Positions 9,514 to 17,625 of a DNA stretch of 32,949 bases are shown here, piece after piece. Each line of letters starts with the position of its first letter. Within the stretch, counting starts at the first letter, position 1. Made by a program: the position numbers and the translations under genes. The notes under the pieces are model-generated. The model did not search any database. It saw nothing but the letters and a program-made list of their open reading frames with translations, and was not told where the DNA came from. Source of the DNA: an uncultured Verrucomicrobiales bacterium (GTDB taxonomy: Bacteria > Verrucomicrobiota > Verrucomicrobiia > Limisphaerales > JAYPXF01); assembly GCA_937893495.1 (NCBI GenBank), contig CALBIE010000783.1:1-32949 (forward strand). Reading direction: 5' to 3'.

Positions 9514-11715
9514 ATGAAACAATTACTGCCAATCCTGTTCTTTCAAATCGGTGTGGCGACGATGCTGTCCGCCGCGGAATCCATCAGGCCCAACGTGATT
9601 TTTATGATGGCGGACGACATGGGCATGGGCGACACGAGCGCCTACCAGGACTTTACCGGCAACCGCGATCACGAACAGCTTCACACCCCGCAGATGGATC
9701 GGTTGGCGAGGATGGGCGTGCGGTTCACCGATGCGCATACGCCGTCATCGCGTTGTTCGCCGACGCGTTATGGATTGCTGACCGGGCGGTATCCGTGGCG
9801 CAATCGTCTCAAGCATTGGGTGCTCTTCGGCGTGCAGGGCGATCCGATGATCGAAGCTGATCGTCCGACACTGGCAACGTTGTTTCGCGAAAGCGGTTAT
9901 GCCACAGCCATGGTGGGCAAGTGGCACGTTGGCTTGCGCTACACTCAATCGAACGGAAAGCCCGCTGCGGGATGGGACGATGCGGATCTGACGAAACCGC
10001 TGGCTGTTTCGCCGATGGATCACGGTTTCAATTACGCGCGGTTTACCTCACGTTCGCATGGGACGTCAGGTCCGGATGCCGGGAAGTCGAGTGTGTCCGC
10101 CGGCAAAAAGGGAAAGAAGAAGAAGAAAAACACCGCCAAGGTCAACGGTCCGCAACAATCGGTCGGTCCGGGACACATTCACGGCCGCATCGCCATCGGC
10201 GCGACCGGCGAAGGGAAGAAACTTGTCAGCGAAGGTCCGAATGCCTACGTGCTTTCGAAACTCGGCAGCCGGCACTCCGATCATGCCATTGAATTTCTCG
10301 ACGATCATGTTTCCAGTAAGGCATCGCAAACTAGGCCTTTCTTTCTCTACTACCCGGCCAACTCCAATCATGGCCCCTACACGCCGGACAAATCGATTGA
10401 CGGCAAGCGGGTTGCCGGTGCTGCTCGAACGGTTGCTGGCGGGCCGATGGATTCTCGCCACGATTTTATTTATGAGAACGACGTGGCGCTGGGCCGGTTG
10501 TTGGATTACCTGACCAGCACCGACGACCCGCGGCGACCCGGAAAGAAGCTGGTTGAGAACACGATTGTTGTATTCACCAGTGACAACGGTGCGGAGAAGA
10601 ACAGTGACATCGCGACCGGGCCCTTTCGCAGTCACAAAGGTTCGGTCTATGAAGGCGGCCATCGCGTCCCGTTCATCGTGTCGTGGCCAGCCGGCCGCGT
10701 GGGCAATGGGGATGCAGCGTCTCCAGGCAAAACCAGTGATGCGCTCATCGGGCTGATTGACATGTACGCCACCTTTGCGGAAGTGCTTGAGCGGGAATTG
10801 CCCGATTGGCGCACAGGTGAAAAAGGAGCGGAAGATAGCCTGAGTGTATTGAGCGCCTGGCGCGGGAATCCTATTCCGAATCGACCACTTTTTTTCAATG
10901 ATCACAGCGAAGCGAAGGACCATGCTGCCGCAGCAATTCGGTTGGACGCGCCGGTGATCGACGGGCGGAATTTACCCGGCAAATGGAAACTGTTTTTTGA
11001 TGCCGCGCTGTTACGCAAGGGCGAGGCCAATCCCATCGAACTGTTCGACCTCGCCACGGATTCCCGGGAAAAGGTTGATTGGTTGGATGAAAGTGAACTA
11101 GCGCCTCTCGTCAAACATCTCACGAAAATGGCCCTCCTGCATCGAAACGCCGGCGGCCACCGGATGGCGGATTCCGCGCCCGCGCAGCGAATTGTTTTTG
11201 ACTGGGTCACCGATGGCGAAAAGCAAGTCGGCAACGACACGCTTCAATCTGGCGTAAAAAGAAATTTCAGCGGGAAATCGGCCAATGGCGTCTCGGTGCA
11301 AACAACCGCGAAAGGCGGGCCGAAGGTGACCATGACAGTCACTGGCACTCGGTCCAAAGGCACATTTGCACCGAATGAACGCGGCCTCGGAATCAAGGGC
11401 GGAAAATTTGAGCAGGTGGATGACGGAGAAGCGTTGCTGATTCATTTTGATCGGGATGTGCTGATCGAATCCGCCGCCATCGTCGCCGGCAACGGCGTGA
11501 CCGGCGGATTTTATCGGGTAGGCGACAAGGCCCCGCTGGCGATCTATTGCGTGGACGGCGACATCGATTCGAACGATCAATCAGGAATCCTCAGCGACAT
11601 CGGCGTGTTGAAGAAAGGCGAGACGCTGCGATTGGACAGCAGCCCCCATCTCGGCGTGGAAACACCCGGCCGCTGGCGGTTGGCGCAATTGACCGTGCGG
11701 GTGTTGGTTGAATGA
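9514..11715 (+). CDS. Large secreted sulfatase with lysine-rich insert and C-terminal extension
   Basis: The ATG at 9514 (a TTG at 9505 is in frame) yields 733 residues. A GGCGGG stretch lies upstream at a workable distance. A signal peptide (KQLLPILFFQIGVATMLSAA) is followed by RPNVIFMMADDMGMGD with the metal-binding Asp pair, and by CSPTR at Cys81, the formylglycine site. GKWHVG near residue 137 and VVFTSDNGAEKN near 353 complete the sulfatase core. Two features are unusual: a basic low-complexity insert near residues 190-210 (GKKGKKKKKN), and about 170 extra residues after the catalytic domain (from about 550) that look beta-rich and may be an accessory domain. It is the last gene of the cluster beginning at 7176. 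The expected reaction is sulfate ester hydrolysis outside the cytoplasm; the substrate is unknown. Confidence 0.9.
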   Translation: MKQLLPILFFQIGVATMLSAAESIRPNVIFMMADDMGMGDTSAYQDFTGNRDHEQLHTPQMDRLARMGVRFTDAHTPSSRCSPTRYGLLTGRYPWRNRLKHWVLFGVQGDPMIEADRPTLATLFRESGYATAMVGKWHVGLRYTQSNGKPAAGWDDADLTKPLAVSPMDHGFNYARFTSRSHGTSGPDAGKSSVSAGKKGKKKKKNTAKVNGPQQSVGPGHIHGRIAIGATGEGKKLVSEGPNAYVLSKLGSRHSDHAIEFLDDHVSSKASQTRPFFLYYPANSNHGPYTPDKSIDGKRVAGAARTVAGGPMDSRHDFIYENDVALGRLLDYLTSTDDPRRPGKKLVENTIVVFTSDNGAEKNSDIATGPFRSHKGSVYEGGHRVPFIVSWPAGRVGNGDAASPGKTSDALIGLIDMYATFAEVLERELPDWRTGEKGAEDSLSVLSAWRGNPIPNRPLFFNDHSEAKDHAAAAIRLDAPVIDGRNLPGKWKLFFDAALLRKGEANPIELFDLATDSREKVDWLDESELAPLVKHLTKMALLHRNAGGHRMADSAPAQRIVFDWVTDGEKQVGNDTLQSGVKRNFSGKSANGVSVQTTAKGGPKVTMTVTGTRSKGTFAPNERGLGIKGGKFEQVDDGEALLIHFDRDVLIESAAIVAGNGVTGGFYRVGDKAPLAIYCVDGDIDSNDQSGILSDIGVLKKGETLRLDSSPHLGVETPGRWRLAQLTVRVLVE

Positions 11716-11796
11716 TCGCCGGAATCGTCATGCTAAGAATGAATGGGACGCGAACGGCTGGTTTCATGTAAACTGCGTTCCTTTATCGCGTTTGAT

Positions 11797-12002
11797 AGGT
11801 TGTAGGCGGGTGCCCGCACCTGGCGCAATCAGAATTCAAGGGTTCCTCGACACATGCAATGAACGCCCGGCGTGGGGCAGGTCTCCCGACCCGCCGGTTC
11901 CGACCTCTCTGAGGTCGAGATGCCCCGCCCGGCATCCACCAAAAGTGTCGAGGAACCAATTCAAGATGACCCGAACGCCGGGTGAGGGCACCCGGCCTAC
12001 CT
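11797..12002. repeat. Nested palindromic element
   Basis: The intergenic region 11716-12097 contains no convincing gene. It holds two nested inverted repeats. The inner pair is a perfect 13-base match, GGTTCCTCGACAC at 11841-11853 and its complement at 11945-11957, extended outward by GAATTC-like bases. The outer pair, 11797-11825 and 11976-12002, is an imperfect match around GTAGGCGGGTGCCC. The centre carries further partial self-complementarity (GGGGCAGGTCT, GACCTC, GAGGTC). The arrangement suggests a non-autonomous mobile element of about 206 bases; no transposase or target duplication was identified. Confidence 0.7.
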
Positions 12003-12047
12003 TTCGAGATAAATTCGGCTGGAGCGATTCTCAGAAGAAATTTCCGT

Positions 12048-12086
12048 TTGACAGCCGGACGGTTTGTCCTATTGTCCTATGACAAT
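12048..12086 (+). promoter_or_regulatory. Promoter and candidate GntR operator
   Basis: TTGACA at 12048-12053 and TATTGT at 12070-12075 (16-base spacer) form a plausible sigma70-type promoter for the regulator gene. Over the -10 and probable start point lies ATTGTC-CTAT-GACAAT at 12071-12086, a perfect 6-base inverted repeat, and the 9-mer TTGTCCTAT occurs twice in tandem (12064-12072 and 12072-12080). A site there would block transcription when bound, which fits autorepression by the GntR protein encoded 12 bases downstream. The assignment to that protein is inferred. Confidence 0.5.
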
Positions 12087-12097
12087 CGTTAAACGCC

Positions 12098-12493
12098 ATG
12101 ATCCTCACCATTAACTACAAATCCGGCAAGCCGCCTTATCTGCAGATTGTGGAGCAGATCCGGCACGCGGCCGCTTCCGGGGCGTTACAGCCGGGTGAGG
12201 CGGTGCCGACAATTCGGGCTCTGGCGGAGCGGTTGGAGGTGAACCGCAACACGGTGGCCAAGGCCTACCTGGAGTTGGACCGCGCCGGAATCATCGAGAC
12301 GCGAACGGGGAGCGGGAGCTTTGTACGAGAGAATCAATCGGGACTGAAAAAGGCCAATCGCGAGGAGATTGTCGGCGAGGCACTGGACGAGGCGATTGTG
12401 AAGGCGCGGCAGGTCCAGATCGACGACGACGATTTGCGCCGACTGCTGGACCGGCGAATCAAGGAGTTTCAGAAACAAGGCAAACCAAAGTAA
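12098..12493 (+). CDS. GntR-family transcriptional regulator, YtrA type
   Basis: This 131-residue protein carries an N-terminal winged helix-turn-helix of the GntR family: PPYLQIVEQIRHAAASGAL, then PGEAVPTIRALAERLEVNRNTV for the recognition helix region, and a wing ending in TRTGSGSFV near residues 66-75. Only about 50 residues follow, rich in charged helical sequence, with no effector domain of the FadR or HutC size. This short form is the YtrA subfamily, whose members usually sit at the head of ABC transporter operons and repress them. Here the ATPase gene begins 12 bases after the stop, so the context agrees. A candidate operator lies just upstream at 12071-12086. The inducing signal cannot be read from the sequence. 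Confidence 0.92.
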   Translation: MILTINYKSGKPPYLQIVEQIRHAAASGALQPGEAVPTIRALAERLEVNRNTVAKAYLELDRAGIIETRTGSGSFVRENQSGLKKANREEIVGEALDEAIVKARQVQIDDDDLRRLLDRRIKEFQKQGKPK

Positions 12494-12505
12494 CGGAGAC
12501 ACGTC

Positions 12506-13429
12506 ATGGAAAAACGCACACCTGTCATTCAAGTCACCGATCTCCACCGCGCCTATGGCAAGCTCGACGCGGTCAACGGTCTCAACCTGTCCGTTCAGCC
12601 CGGTCGCTGTTACGGATTCTTCGGGCGCAACGGAGCGGGCAAAACCACGACGATCAGTTGCCTGCTGAATCTGCTGCGTCCCCAGAGCGGTTCCGTCCGC
12701 CTGTTCGGGATGTGCCCGGAGAAGGACGAAGTCGCGGTGAAGTCGCGCCTGTCATGGGTGCCGGACACGATCGCCTTTTATCCCTGGATGCGGATTCACT
12801 CCTACTTCTCCTATCTGGCTTCGCTGCGCCAGAAATGGAACCGGCAACTTGAGGGGGAGCTGGTGGCGCGCTTCGATCTCGATCCCTCGCGCAAGGTCAA
12901 TTCACTCTCCAAGGGAGAAAAAATGCAGGTGGCCCTGATCGGCGCGATCTGTCCGGAACCCGAGCTGCTCCTGCTGGACGAACCGACCTCCGGCCTCGAT
13001 CCGGTGGTGCGCAAGGAGTTCATCAAGACCGTCATTGGTGCCTATCAGGATGGCGATCCAGAGAACCGCACGGTATTCGTCTCCACTCATTTGATCACGG
13101 AATTCGAGGGATTGATCGATGAGTTCACCGTCATTGAAAAGGGGCGGGACATTCTCACCACGACGACGGAGGAAGCGAAGAATCGTTACCAGAGAATCGT
13201 CGCCCGGTTTACCGATGAGAAAGTCAATCTCGATGCGATTTCGTGCCTGGAAGTGAATCGTGAAGGTCGGGAGATTGAGGTGATTTGCAACGGGAATTCC
13301 AGTGATGTCTTCGAACAGCTCAAGGCCTTGAAGCCGGAATCCCTCGAACGTGAAACGCTGCGCCTGGAAGACATATTCCGGGCGCAGGTAAAGGCGGAAA
13401 GGCAAAACGATGAGCCCAAGACTGTTTAA
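12506..13429 (+). CDS. ABC transporter ATP-binding protein
   Basis: The product is a 307-residue ATPase subunit. Walker A is GRNGAGKTT at residues 40-48, the signature motif is LSKGEKM at about 134-140, Walker B is LLLLDEP at about 154-160, and the switch histidine is in STHL near 195. The Q-loop position reads WVPD, lacking the usual glutamine. The roughly 95-residue tail after the nucleotide-binding domain is typical of drug/antibiotic-type ATPases of the kind controlled by YtrA regulators. It would energise the membrane partner encoded next, whose start codon lies 20 bases inside this gene, a sign of coupled translation. The transported substrate is unknown; export or a membrane stress response is more likely than uptake because no binding protein is present. 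Confidence 0.93.
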   Translation: MEKRTPVIQVTDLHRAYGKLDAVNGLNLSVQPGRCYGFFGRNGAGKTTTISCLLNLLRPQSGSVRLFGMCPEKDEVAVKSRLSWVPDTIAFYPWMRIHSYFSYLASLRQKWNRQLEGELVARFDLDPSRKVNSLSKGEKMQVALIGAICPEPELLLLDEPTSGLDPVVRKEFIKTVIGAYQDGDPENRTVFVSTHLITEFEGLIDEFTVIEKGRDILTTTTEEAKNRYQRIVARFTDEKVNLDAISCLEVNREGREIEVICNGNSSDVFEQLKALKPESLERETLRLEDIFRAQVKAERQNDEPKTV

Positions 13430-15986
13430 AGAGATTCGTTCCCTGTTACCCCTCGTTGCGGTGGGCGCGGCCGCCCTCGCGAGTTGCGCGGCGTTGGACG
13501 ATGGACCCCGTCTCAGGCTCGCGACCGGGATCTATTGTCTCCTTTGCGCGGTCGTCGGCATCGGGGCTATGGGGTTCGAGATGCTGAACGGAATGCATCT
13601 CCAGATGCTGACTCAACCGGTGGCTCGCGAATCGTTCTGGCGGGACAAGCTACTCGTGCAAGGGGCTGCGCTGCTGGCGCTCGGCGCGATTTACGGCTGG
13701 GTCGTGCGCGGCATCGATGTGGAGTTCTACACCTTGCCCGGGATACAGGATACGATGTCGCTCGCCGCGATCGCCCCGCTGGCGGCGTTCGGCTGCGGGT
13801 CGGCGCTGGTGTTGCTGGTCCGCCATGTGCAGGGAGCGTTCTGGCTGTTGATCGGCGTCGGATTTGGAGTGCAAGTCGTGATTGAGGCGTGCTGGCCGAT
13901 TGATTATTGGGAGTGGCGGTTTCACGCGTTAATCATCGGCTTCAGCGTGCTGGCAGCGTTCGGCTGTTGGTTTGGACGAAAGCAGTTCCTGACTTTCCAG
14001 AGGTATTCGGCTTTGGAGGGACTGGTTTCCGTGGGAAGCGGAAATACGCGGGACGGGACCGTTGCCCAACCGACCCGGATCGCCAGTTCAACCCTGACCC
14101 TGTTTCGAAAGGAATTCAGCCTGCAGGCGATCAATCTTCTCGTATTCGTCGCGGCATTCCTGGCGGGTTTTTTACTGGGCGACTATCAGCGACACGCCGG
14201 CTGGGCCCTGATGAAGGATTTTGTTTGCCTGCTCCTCCCCGCCTTTGTCGGTGCGGCCTCGATTTGCGAGGAGCGCCGACTCGGATTGCACCATTGGCAC
14301 ATCACACTGCCACCGAAACGGATCAGCCAGTTGGCCGTGAAGGTGACGGCCTGTCTGGGAATGGCCTTGGGATTGGGGCTGGCAATTTATGCGGGCTTGG
14401 CCTGGATCGCGCCCGATGCGAGTACACACGGGCTGCTGGTTGACCTGCCGATCGGGACCTACGCCGCGTATGCTGTGGTGGCAACGTTGCTTGGAATTTT
14501 CGTGTCGTCCGTGTCGCGGCATTACGTGCAGGCGGCGGCGCTTGCCTGTCTGTTGGCGGCGGGGTTGACTATCCTTTACCCGAGGGTGGTGGATTGGGTC
14601 ATTGGCGAATACGGCGCGGTCGGAAGTGAGGCATTGTTGGCCCGGATCGGGTTGCCGGTGCTGGTCTGCTTTGCCCCATGGCAGGCGTATCGGAATTACG
14701 GATCGATTGAAACATCCGGGACGTTGATGACGCGGAGCATTGCCTATTTGCTGCTTACACTGGGCGGCGTGATGGTTGTCACGGCGGTGATATACCATCG
14801 CGGCTGGGAACTGCTTTCGCCATCGAAGGTTGGACCGGCGACGGTTGCAATCGAAAAAGTTTCATCCCTGTTCAGCCATTTGAATGACGGCGTGACCCTG
14901 GATGCTTACGGAAGGTTGTGGAAGGTGGACTGGGATGACTCTGATTCCAGAAAGGGCGGTCCTGTCATTCCGAAATTCACCCGCTTTGGAACGGACGACG
15001 ATTGGGTAAAGCTGATGCATACCAGTTATTATGGATTTGGTCACGGTGCCCTCAAATCCGACGGAACGTTCTGGACATTCGCCAGCTCGAGGAATGATCC
15101 GCGTCTCAAGCAAAAATTCCCTGAAAAATTCCCGGCTGAGCCAATGAATGCGACGCCAGGGTTCCGGTGGCGGGATGTTTGCCGCATGAATGCCCATTGG
15201 AACGGCATTCGCGACGACGGGACCTTGTGGGCCTGGGACGCCAATCGTAACGCCGGCTTCGGTCTCACGAATCGGCCCGAACCTCGGCAGATTGGAAAGG
15301 ACAACGACTGGAGGCAAGTCCTGGGCGTAGGCTGGGACCCCAGTCTGGCCATCAAGAACGATGGCACGGTCTGGGAATGGGGCGAGCTCTGGATCCACCA
15401 AAACTACGGGAGCGAACCGCGACCGAATGCGGCGATGGCCTCGCTCAAGGTCCGGCGCGCTCGGGCTTTGTGGGGAATAATGATCGCTGAGGTGATGGAT
15501 GGAAGTGTCGTCGCGATGCGACCAGAAGGCTTTGAATGGAGATGGGTTGAACCGATCACGCACCTGAGCCAACCCCTCCATGCGGGCGGGCATGACCGAG
15601 GACTTGAACAGGTTAGGGTAATTGATCCCGGCGTTAACTGGACCACGTTGGATCGAAGTTGGTATGGAGAGATTTTGATCCCTCTCAAAAGAGGAGAACT
15701 CTGGAATTACTCAGGTGTGCGGGGAGCATTCGGGCAGCCGGGGGTGCGGATTGCCGGGGGAACGGATTGGCTGCTCGAGACGCAGATGTCGAACATCGAG
15801 TGGTTGGGACTCAAACACGACGGCAGCATCTGGTATTGGTCGCACTTGAACAGCGTCAGTTCCCATTACCCGTTTAATTTCGAAGGCAAGCCTGCCACGC
15901 CATCGAAAGACCTCATCATCCCCCGCCGCTTCCGCCCGGTCAAAATCGGCATGCTGGATGAGCGGGTATTGGTCCCGGGGAACTGA
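13410..15986 (+). CDS. ABC permease fused to an RCC1-like beta-propeller
   Basis: This 858-residue protein has two halves. Residues 1 to about 475 hold many hydrophobic segments (for example LLPLVAVGAAALASCAAL, LLVFVAAFLAGFLLGD, YLLLTLGGVMVVTAVIY) typical of an ABC-2-like permease. Residues from about 485 to 858 are soluble and contain seven spaced copies of a motif like DGTLWAW: YGRLW at 500, DGTFW at 551, DGTLW at 603, DGTVW at 651, DGSVV at 697, RGELW at 761 and DGSIW at 804. The spacing of 43-64 residues and the count of seven fit an RCC1-like seven-bladed propeller. It overlaps the ATPase gene by 20 bases and should form the transporter with it. The propeller could be a sensor or a binding platform; its side of the membrane is not determined. 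I know no named family with this architecture. Confidence 0.85.
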   Translation: MSPRLFKEIRSLLPLVAVGAAALASCAALDDGPRLRLATGIYCLLCAVVGIGAMGFEMLNGMHLQMLTQPVARESFWRDKLLVQGAALLALGAIYGWVVRGIDVEFYTLPGIQDTMSLAAIAPLAAFGCGSALVLLVRHVQGAFWLLIGVGFGVQVVIEACWPIDYWEWRFHALIIGFSVLAAFGCWFGRKQFLTFQRYSALEGLVSVGSGNTRDGTVAQPTRIASSTLTLFRKEFSLQAINLLVFVAAFLAGFLLGDYQRHAGWALMKDFVCLLLPAFVGAASICEERRLGLHHWHITLPPKRISQLAVKVTACLGMALGLGLAIYAGLAWIAPDASTHGLLVDLPIGTYAAYAVVATLLGIFVSSVSRHYVQAAALACLLAAGLTILYPRVVDWVIGEYGAVGSEALLARIGLPVLVCFAPWQAYRNYGSIETSGTLMTRSIAYLLLTLGGVMVVTAVIYHRGWELLSPSKVGPATVAIEKVSSLFSHLNDGVTLDAYGRLWKVDWDDSDSRKGGPVIPKFTRFGTDDDWVKLMHTSYYGFGHGALKSDGTFWTFASSRNDPRLKQKFPEKFPAEPMNATPGFRWRDVCRMNAHWNGIRDDGTLWAWDANRNAGFGLTNRPEPRQIGKDNDWRQVLGVGWDPSLAIKNDGTVWEWGELWIHQNYGSEPRPNAAMASLKVRRARALWGIMIAEVMDGSVVAMRPEGFEWRWVEPITHLSQPLHAGGHDRGLEQVRVIDPGVNWTTLDRSWYGEILIPLKRGELWNYSGVRGAFGQPGVRIAGGTDWLLETQMSNIEWLGLKHDGSIWYWSHLNSVSSHYPFNFEGKPATPSKDLIIPRRFRPVKIGMLDERVLVPGN

Positions 15987-16005
15987 TTGGCGCGGCGCAA
16001 CCGCA

Positions 16006-16177
16006 GGGGAGCACGCCCGCCTCGGGCGTTGGTTTGCGCGCCCTCGCGCAAACGCCTCGGCGATGGCGCAAGTCCAGACCCGGCAAGAAAAGATAGCCCG
16101 GCGGTTCCGCAAGACAGCGCGGTCCAATGTCCCTGGCGAGGGCGCCAGGGACGACGCCCGAGGCGGGCGTGCTCCCC
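16006..16177. repeat. Palindromic intergenic element, copy 2
   Basis: This element is bounded by perfect 23-base inverted arms, 16006-16028 and 16155-16177, with the core CGCCCGCCTCGGGCG. Two internal hairpins are present: TTTGCGCG/CGCGCAAA with loop CCCT, and a perfect 10-base GTCCCTGGCG/CGCCAGGGAC with loop AGGG. The loops CCCT and AGGG are complementary. It begins about 20 bases after the stop of the permease-propeller gene, just as copy 1 follows the DUF1501 gene. The remaining bases up to the galactokinase gene show no gene. Confidence 0.85.
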
Positions 16178-16291
16178 AAATCTTGTCGCCGCAACAAAAA
16201 TCGGCGTGATTGCAACAGAGATTCATTTCTGCCGACCCTATTCCTATGTTGATTAACCGTTTGGAGCATTGTTGCTGACACGATTTTCGGT

Positions 16292-17491
16292 ATGGTCTGG
16301 ATCGAATTCATGACTCAAGAGAGCTCCCAATGCACGCCTGAGACAATGCCCGATCCTGAAGGTGTGTTCCGGGCCCGCTTCGGCCGAAAACCGGGTTGGA
16401 TCGCGGCGGCTCCGGGGCGTGTTAACTTGATTGGTGAGCATGTCGATTACAATGACGGGCTGGTGCTCCCGATGGCCATTGACCGATCCTGCCACGTTGC
16501 TGGCGGACCAAATGATTCGAACGAGTTTGTAATCTATTCAGCGCAGCGCGATGAGGAGGCGCGGTTTTCGTTGGACGATATGAGCCCGGAGCCTACCGGG
16601 AGTTTTGGGGACTATTTCCGCGGCATCATTGCCGGATTTCAAACTCGTGGACACGAGGTGCCTGGTTTTCAAGCGGCGCTATCCTCAGATGTTCCAATCG
16701 GAAGCGGATTGAGCAGCAGCGCCGCGTTGGAGGTGGCGGCCGCGACATTCATTGAAGCGATGCTTGGCATAGAATTGGCGCCGCTTGAAAAGGCTTTGCT
16801 GTGCCAGCAGGCCGAACAAAAATTTGTCGGCGTGCCGTGCGGATTGATGGATCAATATGCCAGCGTGTTCGGAAAATCCGATCAACTCATCCTGCTCGAT
16901 TGCGAAACGGAGGAGTCCCGATACGTTCCCTTTGACGATCCGGCTGTCGGCGTGCTGGTGATCAATTCCAACGTTCATCACCAGCTCGACGACGGTCAGT
17001 ATGCCCTGCGGCGGCAACAGTGCGAAGCGGCGGCGGCGCGATTGGGGCTCCTGTCGCTGCGCCATCTATCGCCCGAGGATTTTGAAAACCGTTCGGCGGA
17101 ACTGGAACCAATCGAACTCCGACGCGTTCGACACGTGATCTCGGAGAATGAACGAACCAAAGCCGCCGCCGAAGCCATTGCCCGGCGCGATTGGCGCCTC
17201 ACCGGGGACTTGATGTTTCAAAGTCATTCGTCATTGCGTGATGATTACCAGGTAAGTTGTGACGAACTCGACGCCATTGTCGAACTCTGCCGGACGATTG
17301 GCGAGGAAGGTGGCGTTCATGGTTGCCGGATGACCGGCGCGGGTTTTGGCGGGTGCGCCATTGCCCTGATTCGCGCGGATCAGACGGACATCATTGCCGC
17401 GCGCGTGAGCGAGGAGTATGGGCGACTCACGGGTATCAAACCAACGTTGTTTACCACTCGTCCGGCCGAAGGCGCTCGGGTAATCGGATGA
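16292..17491 (+). CDS. galK: Galactokinase
   Basis: This GHMP-family kinase phosphorylates galactose at C1 with ATP, the first step of the Leloir pathway in the cytoplasm. The galactokinase signature GRVNLIGEHVDYNDG lies at residues 42-56, the ATP-binding motif PIGSGLSSSAALE at about 135-147, the catalytic aspartate in GLMDQY at Asp187, and the third GHMP motif in GAGFGGCAIAL near 345. The length of 399 residues is normal. The start could instead be the ATG at 16310; neither has a strong ribosome-binding site. The next gene, a sulfatase, starts 60 bases downstream on the same strand, so the two may be co-transcribed, which hints that galactose comes from a sulfated polymer. No epimerase or uridylyltransferase gene lies nearby. 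Confidence 0.93.
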   Translation: MVWIEFMTQESSQCTPETMPDPEGVFRARFGRKPGWIAAAPGRVNLIGEHVDYNDGLVLPMAIDRSCHVAGGPNDSNEFVIYSAQRDEEARFSLDDMSPEPTGSFGDYFRGIIAGFQTRGHEVPGFQAALSSDVPIGSGLSSSAALEVAAATFIEAMLGIELAPLEKALLCQQAEQKFVGVPCGLMDQYASVFGKSDQLILLDCETEESRYVPFDDPAVGVLVINSNVHHQLDDGQYALRRQQCEAAAARLGLLSLRHLSPEDFENRSAELEPIELRRVRHVISENERTKAAAEAIARRDWRLTGDLMFQSHSSLRDDYQVSCDELDAIVELCRTIGEEGGVHGCRMTGAGFGGCAIALIRADQTDIIAARVSEEYGRLTGIKPTLFTTRPAEGARVIG

Positions 17492-17516
17492 CCGGGAAGA
17501 TCGAGTATGACAACTG

Positions 17517-17625
17517 AACCACGGAAAACACGGAGCACGCAGGAACGGGAGATGACCAGAATCAGACGAAACAAACGCTTTACCTTTCTCGTCATCCTTC
17601 CGTGTTTTCTGTGTCTTCCGTGGTT
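17517..17625. repeat. Palindromic repeat overlapping a sulfatase start
   Basis: The left arm at 17517-17534 (AACCACGGAAAACACGGA) and the right arm at 17599-17625 are inverted copies; the right arm carries an extra 9-base unit, AGACACAGA on the complementary strand. Inner parts also pair (GATGACCAGA with TCTCGTCATC, 9 of 10). The repeat begins 26 bases after the galactokinase stop and covers the start codon and signal peptide of the downstream sulfatase. AACCACGGA-type repeats are, to my recollection, common between genes in this bacterial group. Confidence 0.75.

Noticed and set aside
11708-12082. Plus-strand open frame after the large sulfatase gene
   Set aside because: It runs through the nested palindromic element and has protein-unlike composition (R, P and T rich), with no signal or motif.
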